This document shows positions 37,284-45,772 of a stretch of 64,000 nucleotides of DNA, piece by piece. This DNA comes from Acinetobacter corruptisaponis (lineage in GTDB: Bacteria > Pseudomonadota > Gammaproteobacteria > Pseudomonadales > Moraxellaceae), in the NCBI RefSeq assembly GCF_030053775.1, contig NZ_CP125669.1:3343962-3407961 (forward strand), read 5' to 3'. Each line of letters opens with the position of its first letter. Position 1 is the stretch's first letter. Under the pieces are notes generated by a model that had not been told where the DNA came from, did not search any database, and saw nothing but the letters and a program-made list of their open reading frames with translations. The translations under genes were made by a program, and so were the position numbers.

Positions 37284-38201
37284 TTAATATAACGAGTCAC
37301 CAGAATTAGGGTCTGAACACTCTTTAATGTAACGCTCGTTAATTAATCTTTCGATGACCTTTTCCTGTGTCATATTCCATTTAAAAGACAAGATACGCAA
37401 GGATTCTAATGCTATTTTAGGTAAAGCATAATGATGAGCTTTTTTCCCTTTGTTTTTTTTGCGGTATGTTTTTTGATACCACGCATTTGACATTTTATCT
37501 TTTAACGCTGAATAAATGTCCTCATTCTCATCAAATAGTCTGTCAAAAATAATATTAACAGTCGTTCTATACTCCTCATCGGTGATAGGTGTATAGATTG
37601 TACTCCTATATTTATCATCGCTGTCCATATAGTTTTTCGCCCAACGGTAGAAGTCCACCGTATCACTTTTCACAAAATGAACAAGATGTTTGTTAATTAG
37701 GCTACTATATCTCTCCTCAATAATATCTAGTTCCCTAGAGCGTTGGCTATATTCTGGATGGCAGTAGATAATGAATAATAGTCTAAAGAAACCATTGTTA
37801 ATATCATTAATGCTTCTATCCCAACGTCTAGAATCTGCAACATAATAGTTTAATGCGAATGCTAATAGTCTTGGGTCTAGCTTATGCTTAGATAGATTTT
37901 TTCCACGGTTATTAAGGCGATTAATAAGACAATAAATTTGATCCAAATAATCATCAATAAATCTCCAACTCTGTGCTGAATAATAATGGATAATGATTTG
38001 GCGAATTTCACTTAACTCCTTAATGGTATTTATTTTTTGAATAAAAGCACGCATTACATTCCTATCTAGTTCACGATGAAAACTTCTAAAGTTACCTAGC
38101 TCACTATCCATTTCCATTAGGAACAATGCAGCAATAAGATCATCATCCTTTAGTTGATTGAGTGCTGATCTTAGTGGGTTAATATCTTCAAAGTTGCTCA
38201 T
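37284..38201 (-). CDS. Hypothetical protein, unknown function
   Basis: This 305-residue helical protein has no signal peptide. The N-terminal two-thirds are rich in aromatic and acidic residues (SAQSWRFIDDYLDQIYCLIN). A basic patch at about 250 (KTYRKKNKGKKAHHYALPK) precedes a C-terminal helix-turn-helix-like end (LSFKWNMTQEKVIERLI) that could bind DNA. GAGGTG lies just ahead of the ATG. It is divergent from the Gp2-like replication gene across 500 bp of structured non-coding DNA, so it might regulate replication. That is inference only. Confidence 0.55.
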   Translation of the reverse strand: MSNFEDINPLRSALNQLKDDDLIAALFLMEMDSELGNFRSFHRELDRNVMRAFIQKINTIKELSEIRQIIIHYYSAQSWRFIDDYLDQIYCLINRLNNRGKNLSKHKLDPRLLAFALNYYVADSRRWDRSINDINNGFFRLLFIIYCHPEYSQRSRELDIIEERYSSLINKHLVHFVKSDTVDFYRWAKNYMDSDDKYRSTIYTPITDEEYRTTVNIIFDRLFDENEDIYSALKDKMSNAWYQKTYRKKNKGKKAHHYALPKIALESLRILSFKWNMTQEKVIERLINERYIKECSDPNSGDSLY

Positions 38202-38709
38202 TTTTACACCTCTTTACGAAAAACTTACCCTTAAATTTTAGATGTATTGGGTAGAGCTTCAAGTAACTTTTCCGTCCTGTTTCAGACGTTTTCCCCTTAT
38301 TTTTTCGAATGTTTCTTGTAGAGGGGTATTGTAGGTGGTGGCAACCCCGACATGCAGGGGGATGGTGTTATCTTCACTTGAATCTAACTTTGATGTTCTT
38401 CATCGAGTGATGGAGTTGTTCTGCTTAGGTCGAAACCTGTTGTACCAGAACTGCTTATAAGCGACAGATAACTCAATCTTCAAAAAGAGTACTTATTTTT
38501 TGCTGATTATAATACGTTTATTGGATTTTGTCTATATACAGCAAGGCTTTTAATAGTGGTAGCTGTATTGGAGTTAATAAATGTTCAGGCTTTTTAATGC
38601 GGGTTATTAATATTATTAATTAATTCTATCACTTAGTTTAAATAATAAAAAATATAAATTTACAGAACTCATCCTTTATATGGTCTTAATTACTGTAAAA
38701 GGAAATCTA
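38202..38709. other. Structured non-coding region upstream of the Gp2-like gene
   Basis: This 500-bp gap contains several potential stems between about 38320 and 38470: CCCC/GGGG around GACATGCA at 38345-38360, CACTTGA/TCGAGTG at 38375-38408, and GGT/ACC around CGAA near 38430. It then becomes extremely AT-rich (TTATTAATATTATTAATTAA at about 38603). No protein is evident. The layout suits a replication origin for the adjacent replication protein or a structured RNA. Confidence 0.4.
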
Positions 38710-39573
38710 GTGAGTATTAGTGAAGCAGGTTTATTGATAGAGATTGAAGATTTTATTCTTGATACTTGTGAATACCAAACAAAGTCCAGAAGTTTTTTTA
38801 ATAGACTAGCCAGATTGTTAATTGACTTCGATGAAGTCTATAATCCTGATTATAGCTATTTTGGATGTATTGAAGCATTTGTCGAATTACGTTATGACCT
38901 GAATGATTATCTTGATTATGAAGATGAGTTAGTACAGCAATTAAGAAATTTATCATTTGATTATATTCAACGTCGATTTGATTCTTATGTAACAAGGCAT
39001 AAACGTAAGCTAAGAGATCATCGGTATAGTGAAAGTGAAAATACCAAGCAATTAACTGAACGTATGAAAGCTGTATCTAAGCGTTATGCTCGGATTCTAG
39101 TTGTAAGGCTAGATCTGATGTATAAGAAAGATTATCGTCATTTAATTGGTATTGAGGATTTTGATCGTGATATGCGGACGTTAAGGCAGTATATCCACAA
39201 TCAAGATAGAATCTTTGAGGGACTGATTGAGTATGCTTGGGCTTTAGAGCAAGGTGCGGACAAAGGCTACCACTGCCATCTACTCTTGGTTTATAAAGGA
39301 CATGAGCATAACAACGGCTATGGTATTGCCAAACGTGTAAATGAGTTATGGCAGAAAATCACCTTTGAACAGGGATACTACTTTAATTGTCATTCGGCTG
39401 TATATTTACGCCAGTTTAAGGAAAAAGGAACGCTAGGCATCGGTATGATTAAAACAAAAGATGAGGAACAAGTTGAGAATATGCTGGCTACGATTAAATA
39501 CCTTGTACGATCAGAAAAAGAAGAACAGCATTTAAGGGTTAAGGTGTGTAGAAAGATGAGGACGTTTGGCTGA
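38710..39573 (+). CDS. Inovirus Gp2 / YagK-YfjJ-like replication protein
   Basis: This 287-residue protein has a C-terminal YagK/YfjJ domain, called inovirus-type Gp2, as shown by RILVVRLDLMYKKDY and WALEQGADKGYHCHLLLVYKG. The HCH resembles the HUH metal motif of rolling-circle initiators, and RQFKEKGTLGIG and IKYLVRSEKE are also family blocks. It probably nicks DNA for replication of the excised island. I prefer GTG 38710, which has AAGG seven bases upstream, over ATG 38680, which has none. Confidence 0.72.
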   Translation: MSISEAGLLIEIEDFILDTCEYQTKSRSFFNRLARLLIDFDEVYNPDYSYFGCIEAFVELRYDLNDYLDYEDELVQQLRNLSFDYIQRRFDSYVTRHKRKLRDHRYSESENTKQLTERMKAVSKRYARILVVRLDLMYKKDYRHLIGIEDFDRDMRTLRQYIHNQDRIFEGLIEYAWALEQGADKGYHCHLLLVYKGHEHNNGYGIAKRVNELWQKITFEQGYYFNCHSAVYLRQFKEKGTLGIGMIKTKDEEQVENMLATIKYLVRSEKEEQHLRVKVCRKMRTFG

Positions 39574-39578
39574 TTCTA

Positions 39579-39608
39579 AAAAATTATAGATATGTACCAT
39601 CTAGATGA
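39579..39608 (+). repeat. Duplicated 30-bp leader motif, copy 1
   Basis: The sequence AGATATGTACCATCTAGATG with ten more bases upstream matches 43321-43350 at 26 of 30 positions. In one shared frame it reads KNYRYVPSR and stop, against KNFRYIPSR and stop in copy 2. A hairpin (39628-39654) and a gene follow, as with copy 2. Confidence 0.6.
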
Positions 39609-39627
39609 GAAACATCTTCTCTTTATT

Positions 39628-39654
39628 GGCTTACCACAATAGTAAGCCTTTCTT
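39628..39654 (+). terminator. Hairpin between leader motif and the 39673 gene
   Basis: Arms GGCTTAC and GTAAGCC surround a 7-base loop, followed by TTTCTTATTT. It may end the Gp2-like transcript or act as an attenuator for the next gene. Confidence 0.5.
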
Positions 39655-39672
39655 ATTTCAGAGGTACATCTT

Positions 39673-39945
39673 ATGCAAATCAATTGTCCATATTGCCATG
39701 CAGAGCATGTGATCCGTGTTGTGCAAAATAGTGGTTCACAAGCTGGCAACCAAAGTTTGGCATCGTCCGCATCATTTGCCACAATGGGTGCTGCATTATC
39801 AAAAACCTTGCCTGTGTCCCCCTTGGTTGGAGGGATTGCTGGAGCCGTAGTCGGTGGTTTATTGGGTACAGTGTTTGGTTCTGCTTCAACCCAAACTGTG
39901 CAGTCCTGCTTTCAATGTCAGCATTGTGGGCAATCTTTTTACTGA
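39673..39945 (+). CDS. Small zinc-ribbon protein with glycine-zipper membrane segment
   Basis: This 90-residue protein has N-terminal CPYCHAEH and C-terminal CFQCQHCGQ, which together can form one zinc ribbon. Between them lies a glycine-zipper hydrophobic segment at about 45-70 (SPLVGGIAGAVVGGLLGTVFG). Similar arrangements occur in small membrane proteins of unknown role. It has its own leader motif and hairpin upstream and a terminator downstream, so it is probably monocistronic. Confidence 0.65.
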   Translation: MQINCPYCHAEHVIRVVQNSGSQAGNQSLASSASFATMGAALSKTLPVSPLVGGIAGAVVGGLLGTVFGSASTQTVQSCFQCQHCGQSFY

Positions 39946-39947
39946 AG

Positions 39948-39983
39948 AAAAACAGGGAAGCAATTTATGCCTCCCTGTTTTTT
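39948..39983. terminator. Terminator after the zinc-ribbon gene
   Basis: Arms AAAAACAGGGA and TCCCTGTTTTTT surround a loop of about 13 bases, between convergent genes. Confidence 0.7.
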
Positions 39984-39999
39984 GAGGATCATAAATACT

Positions 40000-40443
40000 T
40001 TATTTAACTGCAACAAGCATGAAGAGCCTATTCCCCATTCCGTTTTTACCTTTGTCTAGAACCTTAAACTTGCCTGTTAATCGCCCCGTCTGTGTATTCC
40101 ATTTTACATATGGCGAGCATCTCTGAATGCTATTCTCCGCATTTGGATTATCAATTTTGTCACAATCGATATAGATATCATAATATAGCTTGCCTTTAGG
40201 CGGGATATAGAATGTTGGACTTACGCCTTTATATCCATAGCTGATGTCATCATATTCACTGGGGTCTTTAATGGTAAGGTCGAGTTGAACCAGTTTATTA
40301 TTATTTTTTTGCATAAACTGTGCGAATTTAGGGTCTGATTTGGGGATGCCTTTATAGCTTGGTAGTGGATTTGCATATAGACCACATGAGGTTGCTAACA
40401 ATGCACCGAGTAAAGTGGTTTTGAATACATTTATATTTTTCAT
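40000..40443 (-). CDS. Small secreted protein of the lipoprotein operon
   Basis: This 147-residue protein has an N-terminal signal peptide (MKNINVFKTTLLGALLATSC, cleavage near LYA-NP). The mature part is beta-rich with two cysteines (DCDKIDN, QRCSPYV) that could pair in the periplasm. I do not recognise a family. AAGGA sits seven bases ahead of the ATG. It is the last gene of a four-gene minus-strand operon of exported proteins. Confidence 0.6.
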   Translation of the reverse strand: MKNINVFKTTLLGALLATSCGLYANPLPSYKGIPKSDPKFAQFMQKNNNKLVQLDLTIKDPSEYDDISYGYKGVSPTFYIPPKGKLYYDIYIDCDKIDNPNAENSIQRCSPYVKWNTQTGRLTGKFKVLDKGKNGMGNRLFMLVAVK

Positions 40444-40501
40444 ATTTAATTCCTTTTTGGCTGTTGACCATGCTGTTTACTCATGGCAATACGTTCGTTA
40501 T

Positions 40502-41329
40502 TTAGTACCGAGACTTCATTACGAATTCTTTGTCCTTGTCAACGAGCAGACGTACCTCTTTAACATCGACTCCATCACAATGTAGTCTTAACTTGAAATT
40601 CTGCCCAAATTGAAGAATATTGTTTTGGTCTCCAATGATGTGAACAGGACAATTACCTCGATTGACACTAATTTTGTTAAGTTCTACGGGATTATCTGAC
40701 TCTGATGAAATAACGAGGGTGTATATAGTGGTAGATTGATTTCCAAAACTCATGTTTTGGCTTTCAATATGATAAGAAAATTGGTAATGGGGTTGTTCTT
40801 GCGCCGCTTGTTGCTCTTGATGATATTGAGCCAGTTCACCACACTCTTTTTGAATATCTGAACTTAGCCTGTTTCCATATTCAGGAAAAATCACATCATC
40901 TACCAAACAAGAATTGGCAGAACACACTAATTCGTAAACAATGGATTCCCGACCAAGATTGGCAACAACTTGACCCTGTTGATTCAAGCTATAGCTGAAA
41001 TTCATTTTGGTATAGTCAGGAGCTTGTGACATCATGATAACGTCACTATTGTATCCACAGATTTCCCCAGGAAACTGTTTGGTCATCTCTAGGATTGCCT
41101 TAAATCTATCTGTGGAATAACGAGGAAGTGTGTCGTTGCCAGATTCTACTTTTTGAGTTTCAGCGTACATTTGTTTAATCGCATCTAACTTCAATTGGTC
41201 AAGTCTGGAATGTTCGGCTGGTTTAGCTTCAGTTGTTTGAGGCTGTTTAATATCAGGTTCCTGTTTACTGCAAGCGGTCAGTAGCAGGAAAGATGCTGAG
41301 ATCATCCATGCCATATTTGGCTTATTCAT
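40502..41329 (-). CDS. Predicted lipoprotein, unknown function
   Basis: The protein starts MNKPNMAWMISASFLLLTAC, a lipoprotein signal with lipobox LTAC and a following SKQEP linker. An upstream ATG at 41344 would add five residues, but GGAGGAAAGG sits correctly before 41329. The mature 255 residues contain several cysteines (ICGYNSD, LVCSANSCL, NCPVHI) and a beta-rich C-terminal domain. No known family is recognised. It is third in the exported-protein operon. Confidence 0.65.
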   Translation of the reverse strand: MNKPNMAWMISASFLLLTACSKQEPDIKQPQTTEAKPAEHSRLDQLKLDAIKQMYAETQKVESGNDTLPRYSTDRFKAILEMTKQFPGEICGYNSDVIMMSQAPDYTKMNFSYSLNQQGQVVANLGRESIVYELVCSANSCLVDDVIFPEYGNRLSSDIQKECGELAQYHQEQQAAQEQPHYQFSYHIESQNMSFGNQSTTIYTLVISSESDNPVELNKISVNRGNCPVHIIGDQNNILQFGQNFKLRLHCDGVDVKEVRLLVDKDKEFVMKSRY

Positions 41330-41397
41330 AGACCTTTCCTCCATAAGGCATGACGATCACCTGAATAAGCAGCACTCAGGCAATCGACAAAAATGTT

Positions 41398-41925
41398 TTA
41401 ATTGGAATTTCTAACAGCACGGACATTAAATTTTTTGGCAGTCTTGTAGTAAATGGAAGCACTATTGACTGTACCTTCCTCAAAATTGACTGACCACGCA
41501 TAACGGTTATCACTGGTCTTTGGAGATGATGACCAATAGTCATTGATGGCAGTTGTTGGAAAAATTGTTTCATTGATGGCAGGACTAACACAGGCTTCTT
41601 CAACCAAAGTTTGTAATTCCTTTACATTGGGCAAGCGATAACCGTTACCCAAAGCTTTGGTTTTTTGTAATGCCTCTGACCATGTATAGCTTTGTGGCGT
41701 ACCGTAACATTGATTATTTGCCCACATTTGCCCTACGCTACAACGTTGCCAGATCAGACCTGTTTTAATGTCTTTCACTTCGCTGCCATTGCTACCTTCA
41801 ATAATTTGGTAACGTGTGTCAGGTACAACTTTTTTGATTTGGCTGTTACAGGTTTGTGCATAAGTGGTGTGAGCCAATAAGGTACTCATAACAGTAATCA
41901 ACAAAGCGTTATAAGATGCTTTCAT
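41398..41925 (-). CDS. Secreted DUF1566 (Lcl-C-terminal-like) protein
   Basis: This 175-residue protein has a signal peptide ending TTYAQT and a DUF1566 domain. Blocks seen are DIKTGLIWQRCSVGQ, the YTWSEALQKTKALG helix, YRLPNVKELQTLVEE, YWSSSPKT, and the terminal FNVRAVRNSN. The fold is a C-type-lectin/FGE-like surface domain found in many exported bacterial proteins, with binding targets unknown. It shares this domain with the next upstream gene, suggesting duplication within the operon. Confidence 0.8.
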   Translation of the reverse strand: MKASYNALLITVMSTLLAHTTYAQTCNSQIKKVVPDTRYQIIEGSNGSEVKDIKTGLIWQRCSVGQMWANNQCYGTPQSYTWSEALQKTKALGNGYRLPNVKELQTLVEEACVSPAINETIFPTTAINDYWSSSPKTSDNRYAWSVNFEEGTVNSASIYYKTAKKFNVRAVRNSN

Positions 41926-41958
41926 TTTAGAATCCTTTTTTATCTTTAAGTGGTGTTG

Positions 41959-43005
41959 TTATTGGCTGGCACGTACCGCACGGATATGTCCCATATAGTC
42001 CTTGAAAGCAGGACTGGCTGCACCATCCTTAAAGTCAGACATCCATGCCTGAGTACTTTGTTTCGCACTCGTGGTTGATGACCAATAACGATCTACAACA
42101 GTTGTATTGGTAAAGATAGGATTTAAAGAGGGTTGAGTCGATGAGTAATCTGTCAGATTGATCAGTTCACTACGGGTTGGTAATCGCCAGTCACTATAAC
42201 CACAATAGTTAGCTTTATTCAGGGCTTCGATATAAGCAGTTGTATTACAACTTGTTAGCGTAGAGCCGCACGTAGTCGAGCTAGCCTGCGAACCTGCATT
42301 GCCACCATTGGTTTGAGTATTTGCATTGAACCAAGAGTAACGCCAGTTACTGTCATGTAATTTTGCATCTGCGGTTTTTTGTTCCCAGACTAAACCAGTG
42401 ATCTGATCCTTGATACACTCATCATTGTTATGTTTTATCAGGCTATAGGTCATTTTTTTCCCAGCCTGAATTTCACCATCCTGTCCTAAGCCGAGCAGTT
42501 CACCCAGATTAGATGCGTTACAAACAAGGTTATTTTTATCATTTGTACCACACAAGGTAATACCTGTTGTTGTCAGCACTGGCAAGATGGTGGATGAAGC
42601 GGAAACAGGGAGTGCTGCAAGTGTTTTACCATTACCAGCCTGATTGGCTTCAATGGTACATACGCCAACACTAAACATTTCAACTTTTTGCTGACCCAGA
42701 TCACCAGTAATACGGCAATGATCAACAGTTTTACTGGTATATGTAAGTGCTAAGCCTGCACTGGATTGAGCAGATAAAGACACTGTTTGGTCTACATTGA
42801 TTGAATTAGGTAAGGTTAAACCTGTGATGGTTTGAGCGACTTTGTCCTTACAAATATTTCCCTCAAGATACTGGGTACTTGTACAGGTTGGAGTAGGGAT
42901 TGGTTCAGGTTTTACTTCTGTAGAGTTGTTATTGCCGCCATTACCACCGCCACAAGCAGTTAATAACATAGCCCCGCAAAGGATTGATAACTTATATTTT
43001 TCCAT
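41959..43005 (-). CDS. DUF1566 lipoprotein
   Basis: This 348-residue lipoprotein has signal and lipobox in LCGAMLLTACGGG, then a glycine/asparagine linker. A bacterial Ig-like region (TITGLTLPNSINVDQTVSLS) is followed by a C-terminal DUF1566 domain (DQITGLVWEQKT, YSDWRLPTRSELINL, YWSSTTSA, GHIRAVRAS). It is first in the four-gene exported operon and is probably displayed at the cell surface. AGAGAATTC lies before the ATG. Function is unknown. Confidence 0.8.
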   Translation of the reverse strand: MEKYKLSILCGAMLLTACGGGNGGNNNSTEVKPEPIPTPTCTSTQYLEGNICKDKVAQTITGLTLPNSINVDQTVSLSAQSSAGLALTYTSKTVDHCRITGDLGQQKVEMFSVGVCTIEANQAGNGKTLAALPVSASSTILPVLTTTGITLCGTNDKNNLVCNASNLGELLGLGQDGEIQAGKKMTYSLIKHNNDECIKDQITGLVWEQKTADAKLHDSNWRYSWFNANTQTNGGNAGSQASSTTCGSTLTSCNTTAYIEALNKANYCGYSDWRLPTRSELINLTDYSSTQPSLNPIFTNTTVVDRYWSSTTSAKQSTQAWMSDFKDGAASPAFKDYMGHIRAVRASQ

Positions 43006-43079
43006 GTTAATAGAATTCTCTTAGGGAAAAGAAGTTCTACCAAAACATTATTATGGTGGCAGAACGAGAGAGGGTTGAC

Positions 43080-43245
43080 AGACTGGATTGGATTGACACC
43101 AGCACACTCGAAAGTGTCCCACTCCCGTCCTACCGCAACGGGAGGAGACGAGATATACCCTCAAAATTATCCCTCAGAAAAGAATAACTCTGATGCAACC
43201 CAATAAGCGGTCTGTCAAAACCGACTGGCAATGTAGGCCAGCATG
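43080..43245. ncRNA. Multi-hairpin non-coding region
   Basis: Four successive stems are visible: ACACT/AGTGT (loop CGAA), CTCCCGT/ACGGGAG (9-base loop), GGT..ACC around CTGTCAAAA, and CTGGC/GGCCAG near 43225-43242. No reading frame fits. The region lies between divergent operons, ahead of the DUF932 gene. It could be a structured leader RNA, a transfer origin, or a replication site. Confidence 0.35.
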
Positions 43246-43311
43246 GGAATCATAATCGCTGAAAAAGAACACGTCAATTTATTGATTCAGAAAAATTAAA
43301 TGATGAACAAA

Positions 43312-43350
43312 ATGAATTTAAAAAATTTCAGATATATACCATCTAGGTGA
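43312..43350 (+). CDS. Possible 12-codon leader peptide (motif copy 2)
   Basis: The frame ATG AAT TTA AAA AAT TTC and onward reads MNLKNFRYIPSR and stops at TGA. The last 30 bases match 39579-39608 at 26 of 30 positions, and the differences keep Y/F, V/I and Arg codons. A strong terminator hairpin follows at 43389, then the DUF932 gene. No clear ribosome-binding site is seen. Treat it as a candidate only. Confidence 0.4.
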   Translation: MNLKNFRYIPSR

Positions 43351-43388
43351 ATCCACGTATTCAAACCCATTTAACAACTTCTCACTTT

Positions 43389-43416
43389 GGCCTGCTCCCC
43401 CAGCAGGCCTTTTTTT
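43389..43416 (+). terminator. Terminator or attenuator before the DUF932 gene
   Basis: Arms GGCCTGCT and AGCAGGCC enclose CCCCC, followed by seven T and ATGC. The hairpin lies between the leader motif and the gene start at 43473. Confidence 0.75.
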
Positions 43417-43472
43417 ATGCACAAAATCTGAATTTGCATCATGCAATTTCAATCTTTTAAAAGGAAAACCGT

Positions 43473-44534
43473 ATGGCACATTTAGTTGAAACTATGGCAT
43501 TTGTAGGACAAACCCCTTGGCATGGTTTAGGCAATGAACTTACCCCAAACCAACCTTTAGAAATCTGGGCACAACAGGCAGGCATGGACTGGCGCATCGA
43601 GTCTTCGGATGTTAGCTACATGGCACAAAATGAAAAAGGGCAGAGCATCATCATGCCGTTTGAGGAACAACGGGTGCTGTACCGCTCTGATACCCATGCA
43701 CCTTTATCCGTGGTCAGTCAGCGTTTTCAGGAAGTACAGCCGATGGAAATCCTGCATTTCTACAAAGACCTGACTGAACAATCAGGCTTTGAACTGGAAA
43801 CCGCAGGGGTACTCAAGGGTGGCAAGAAATTCTGGGCATTGGCTAAAACAGGACAGACCTCGGCTTTAAAAGGCAAAGATGTCAGTAATGGCTACATTTT
43901 ATTGGCAACAGCCTGTGATGGAACCCTTGCCACCACAGCACAATTTACTTCGATTCGTGTGGTGTGTAACAACACGCTGGCGATTGCATTAAAAGCACAA
44001 AATACCAGTGCAGGTGTGGTGAAAGTTCCGCACAGTACCCGATTTGATGCAGAGAAAGTAAAACAGCAACTCGGCATCTCAGTTCGTGCATGGGATGAAT
44101 ACATGTATGAAATGAAGCAACTTAGCCAGCGTAAAGTGACCCAGCAGGAAGCCGCAGCCTATTTTGATGCAGTGTTTAACAATACCAGCCTGAGTATTGC
44201 CGAGCAGGATGAAAGCATTGTCCAGTTCTACCGTAATGCGGCAATGCCAAATCAAGTACCAGTAACATCCACAACGAATAAAGCTGACAATAAAACTGAA
44301 CCCAACGGACGTGCCATGTCCAAGGTGATGACCATGTTTAATGGACATGGGCGAGGAGCTGAACTTAGCTCAGCCAAGGATACCGCCTACGGTTTGTTGT
44401 GCAGTATCACGGAATTCGTTGACCACGAGCGTCGAGCCATGAGTCAGGACTACCGTCTGGACTCTGCATGGTTTGGGGCAGGAGCAGCTATTAAACAGCG
44501 TGGACTGGAACAAGCCTTAAGAATGATTGCCTAA
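43473..44534 (+). CDS. DUF932 phage/plasmid-like protein
   Basis: This 353-residue DUF932 (TIGR03299-like) protein carries AHLVETMAFVGQTPWHGLGNEL, then VLYRSDTHAPLSVVSQRFQEVQPMEIL, FTSIRVVCNNTLAIAL, and a C-terminal DSAWFGAGAAIKQRGLEQAL. Members occur in phages, plasmids and integrative elements next to recombination or replication genes, with no settled function. AAGGA precedes the ATG. YqaJ and a Gp3-like protein follow in the same direction. Confidence 0.85.
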   Translation: MAHLVETMAFVGQTPWHGLGNELTPNQPLEIWAQQAGMDWRIESSDVSYMAQNEKGQSIIMPFEEQRVLYRSDTHAPLSVVSQRFQEVQPMEILHFYKDLTEQSGFELETAGVLKGGKKFWALAKTGQTSALKGKDVSNGYILLATACDGTLATTAQFTSIRVVCNNTLAIALKAQNTSAGVVKVPHSTRFDAEKVKQQLGISVRAWDEYMYEMKQLSQRKVTQQEAAAYFDAVFNNTSLSIAEQDESIVQFYRNAAMPNQVPVTSTTNKADNKTEPNGRAMSKVMTMFNGHGRGAELSSAKDTAYGLLCSITEFVDHERRAMSQDYRLDSAWFGAGAAIKQRGLEQALRMIA

Positions 44535-44570
44535 ATTAGCCTAAGCAAACTTAACTCAAATTTATTTTCT

Positions 44571-44600
44571 AAAGCTGCATCCGAAGATGCAGCTTTTTTA
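44571..44600 (+). terminator. Hairpin between DUF932 and YqaJ genes
   Basis: Arms AAAGCTGCATC and GATGCAGCTTT enclose CGAA, followed by TTTTATGCC. It could be an intra-operon terminator or attenuator. Confidence 0.7.
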
Positions 44601-44637
44601 TGCCGCAAATTTCCATTTTACCCACTAGGACAGTCCA

Positions 44638-45750
44638 ATGAATATCAATACCCAGATTCAAAACACGCTAAACTACCCGCCATTACAACCGTATTTACCA
44701 AATCTCAATCAGACTACCCAACAAATTGAGGTCGGTACACGAAGAAAACGGATATCCAGAAAAACCAAAGCTCCAGTAGCCAAACGTCTCGCCAATACCA
44801 AGCAGATGAATTACCAGCAATGGCTGGAAGTTCGGAAACAGGGCATTGGCAGCAGTGACGCTGCTACGGCATGTGGACTCAATCCCTATATGTCGATGCT
44901 GGAATTATGGATGATCAAAACGGGGCGAATGCAGCAGAACATTGAGGATGAAAGTTCAGGCTATGCACCCTTGTACTGGGGCAAGCAGCTTGAACCCTTG
45001 GTGGCGGAATACTACAGCATGCACACCAATCATAAGGTGCGTCGAGTCAATGCAGTGCTGCAACATCCTGATGAAGATAAACACTTTATGCTTGCCAATT
45101 TGGACTATGCCGTGGTGGGCAATGAAGAAGTTCAAATATTGGAATGTAAGACGGTGGGTGAGTACGGTTCTAAGCTTTGGCGAGATGGTGTGCCGCTTTA
45201 TGTTTTATGCCAAGTACAACATCAACTCGCAGTAACAGGCAAACAGGCAGCGCATATCTGTGCCTTGATCTGTGGGCATGAAACTAAAATCTTCAAAGTC
45301 ACGCGTAATGAAACTGTGATTCAGCACCTTATTAATGCTGAACGTCACTTCTGGCAATGTGTGGAATCCGATATTCCGCCAAGTGTTGATGCTTCAGATT
45401 CAGCAGCCAAAGCCCTGCAACAACTTTATCCTGAGCAAGTGCCATTAACAGTGGAAGATCTCACTCAAAATGAACAAGCCAACTACTTATTCAATCAATT
45501 GTTAGAGGAGCGACATAAGGTTGAACAGCACCAACAGTATTTTGATGAACTGAAACATCAATTACAAATGATGATGAAAGAAGCTGAACGAGCGGTGTTT
45601 ACAGGTGGATCAGTGACGTGGAAGAAATCACAGGACTCCATCAGCCTAGACAGCAAATCCTTGCTTAAACAATACCCTGAATATTTACAGCAGTTTCCTC
45701 AAACCAAAGCAGGAACAAGGCGTTTTCAGATTTATCCCAATGGTGGATAA
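44638..45750 (+). CDS. YqaJ-family (lambda-exonuclease-like) recombination nuclease
   Basis: This 370-residue protein has an N-terminal 60-residue basic linker and then a YqaJ domain. Motifs are QWLEVRKQGIGSSDAATACG, YWGKQLEPLVAEYY, MLANLDYAV (catalytic Asp), EVQILECKT (E-x-K) and LCQVQHQLAVTGKQ. These are the PD-(D/E)XK exonuclease residues that resect DNA ends for phage-type single-strand annealing. A coiled-coil tail follows. AGGA precedes the ATG. No recognisable RecT/Bet neighbour is present, so the Gp3-like protein may serve a partner role. Confidence 0.85.
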   Translation: MNINTQIQNTLNYPPLQPYLPNLNQTTQQIEVGTRRKRISRKTKAPVAKRLANTKQMNYQQWLEVRKQGIGSSDAATACGLNPYMSMLELWMIKTGRMQQNIEDESSGYAPLYWGKQLEPLVAEYYSMHTNHKVRRVNAVLQHPDEDKHFMLANLDYAVVGNEEVQILECKTVGEYGSKLWRDGVPLYVLCQVQHQLAVTGKQAAHICALICGHETKIFKVTRNETVIQHLINAERHFWQCVESDIPPSVDASDSAAKALQQLYPEQVPLTVEDLTQNEQANYLFNQLLEERHKVEQHQQYFDELKHQLQMMMKEAERAVFTGGSVTWKKSQDSISLDSKSLLKQYPEYLQQFPQTKAGTRRFQIYPNGG

Positions 45751-45772
45751 CGAATACCTCAACCCAAACTGA

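Noticed and set aside
41376..41603. Minus-strand 75-codon frame
   Set aside because: It is a shadow within the DUF1566 gene at 41398-41925.
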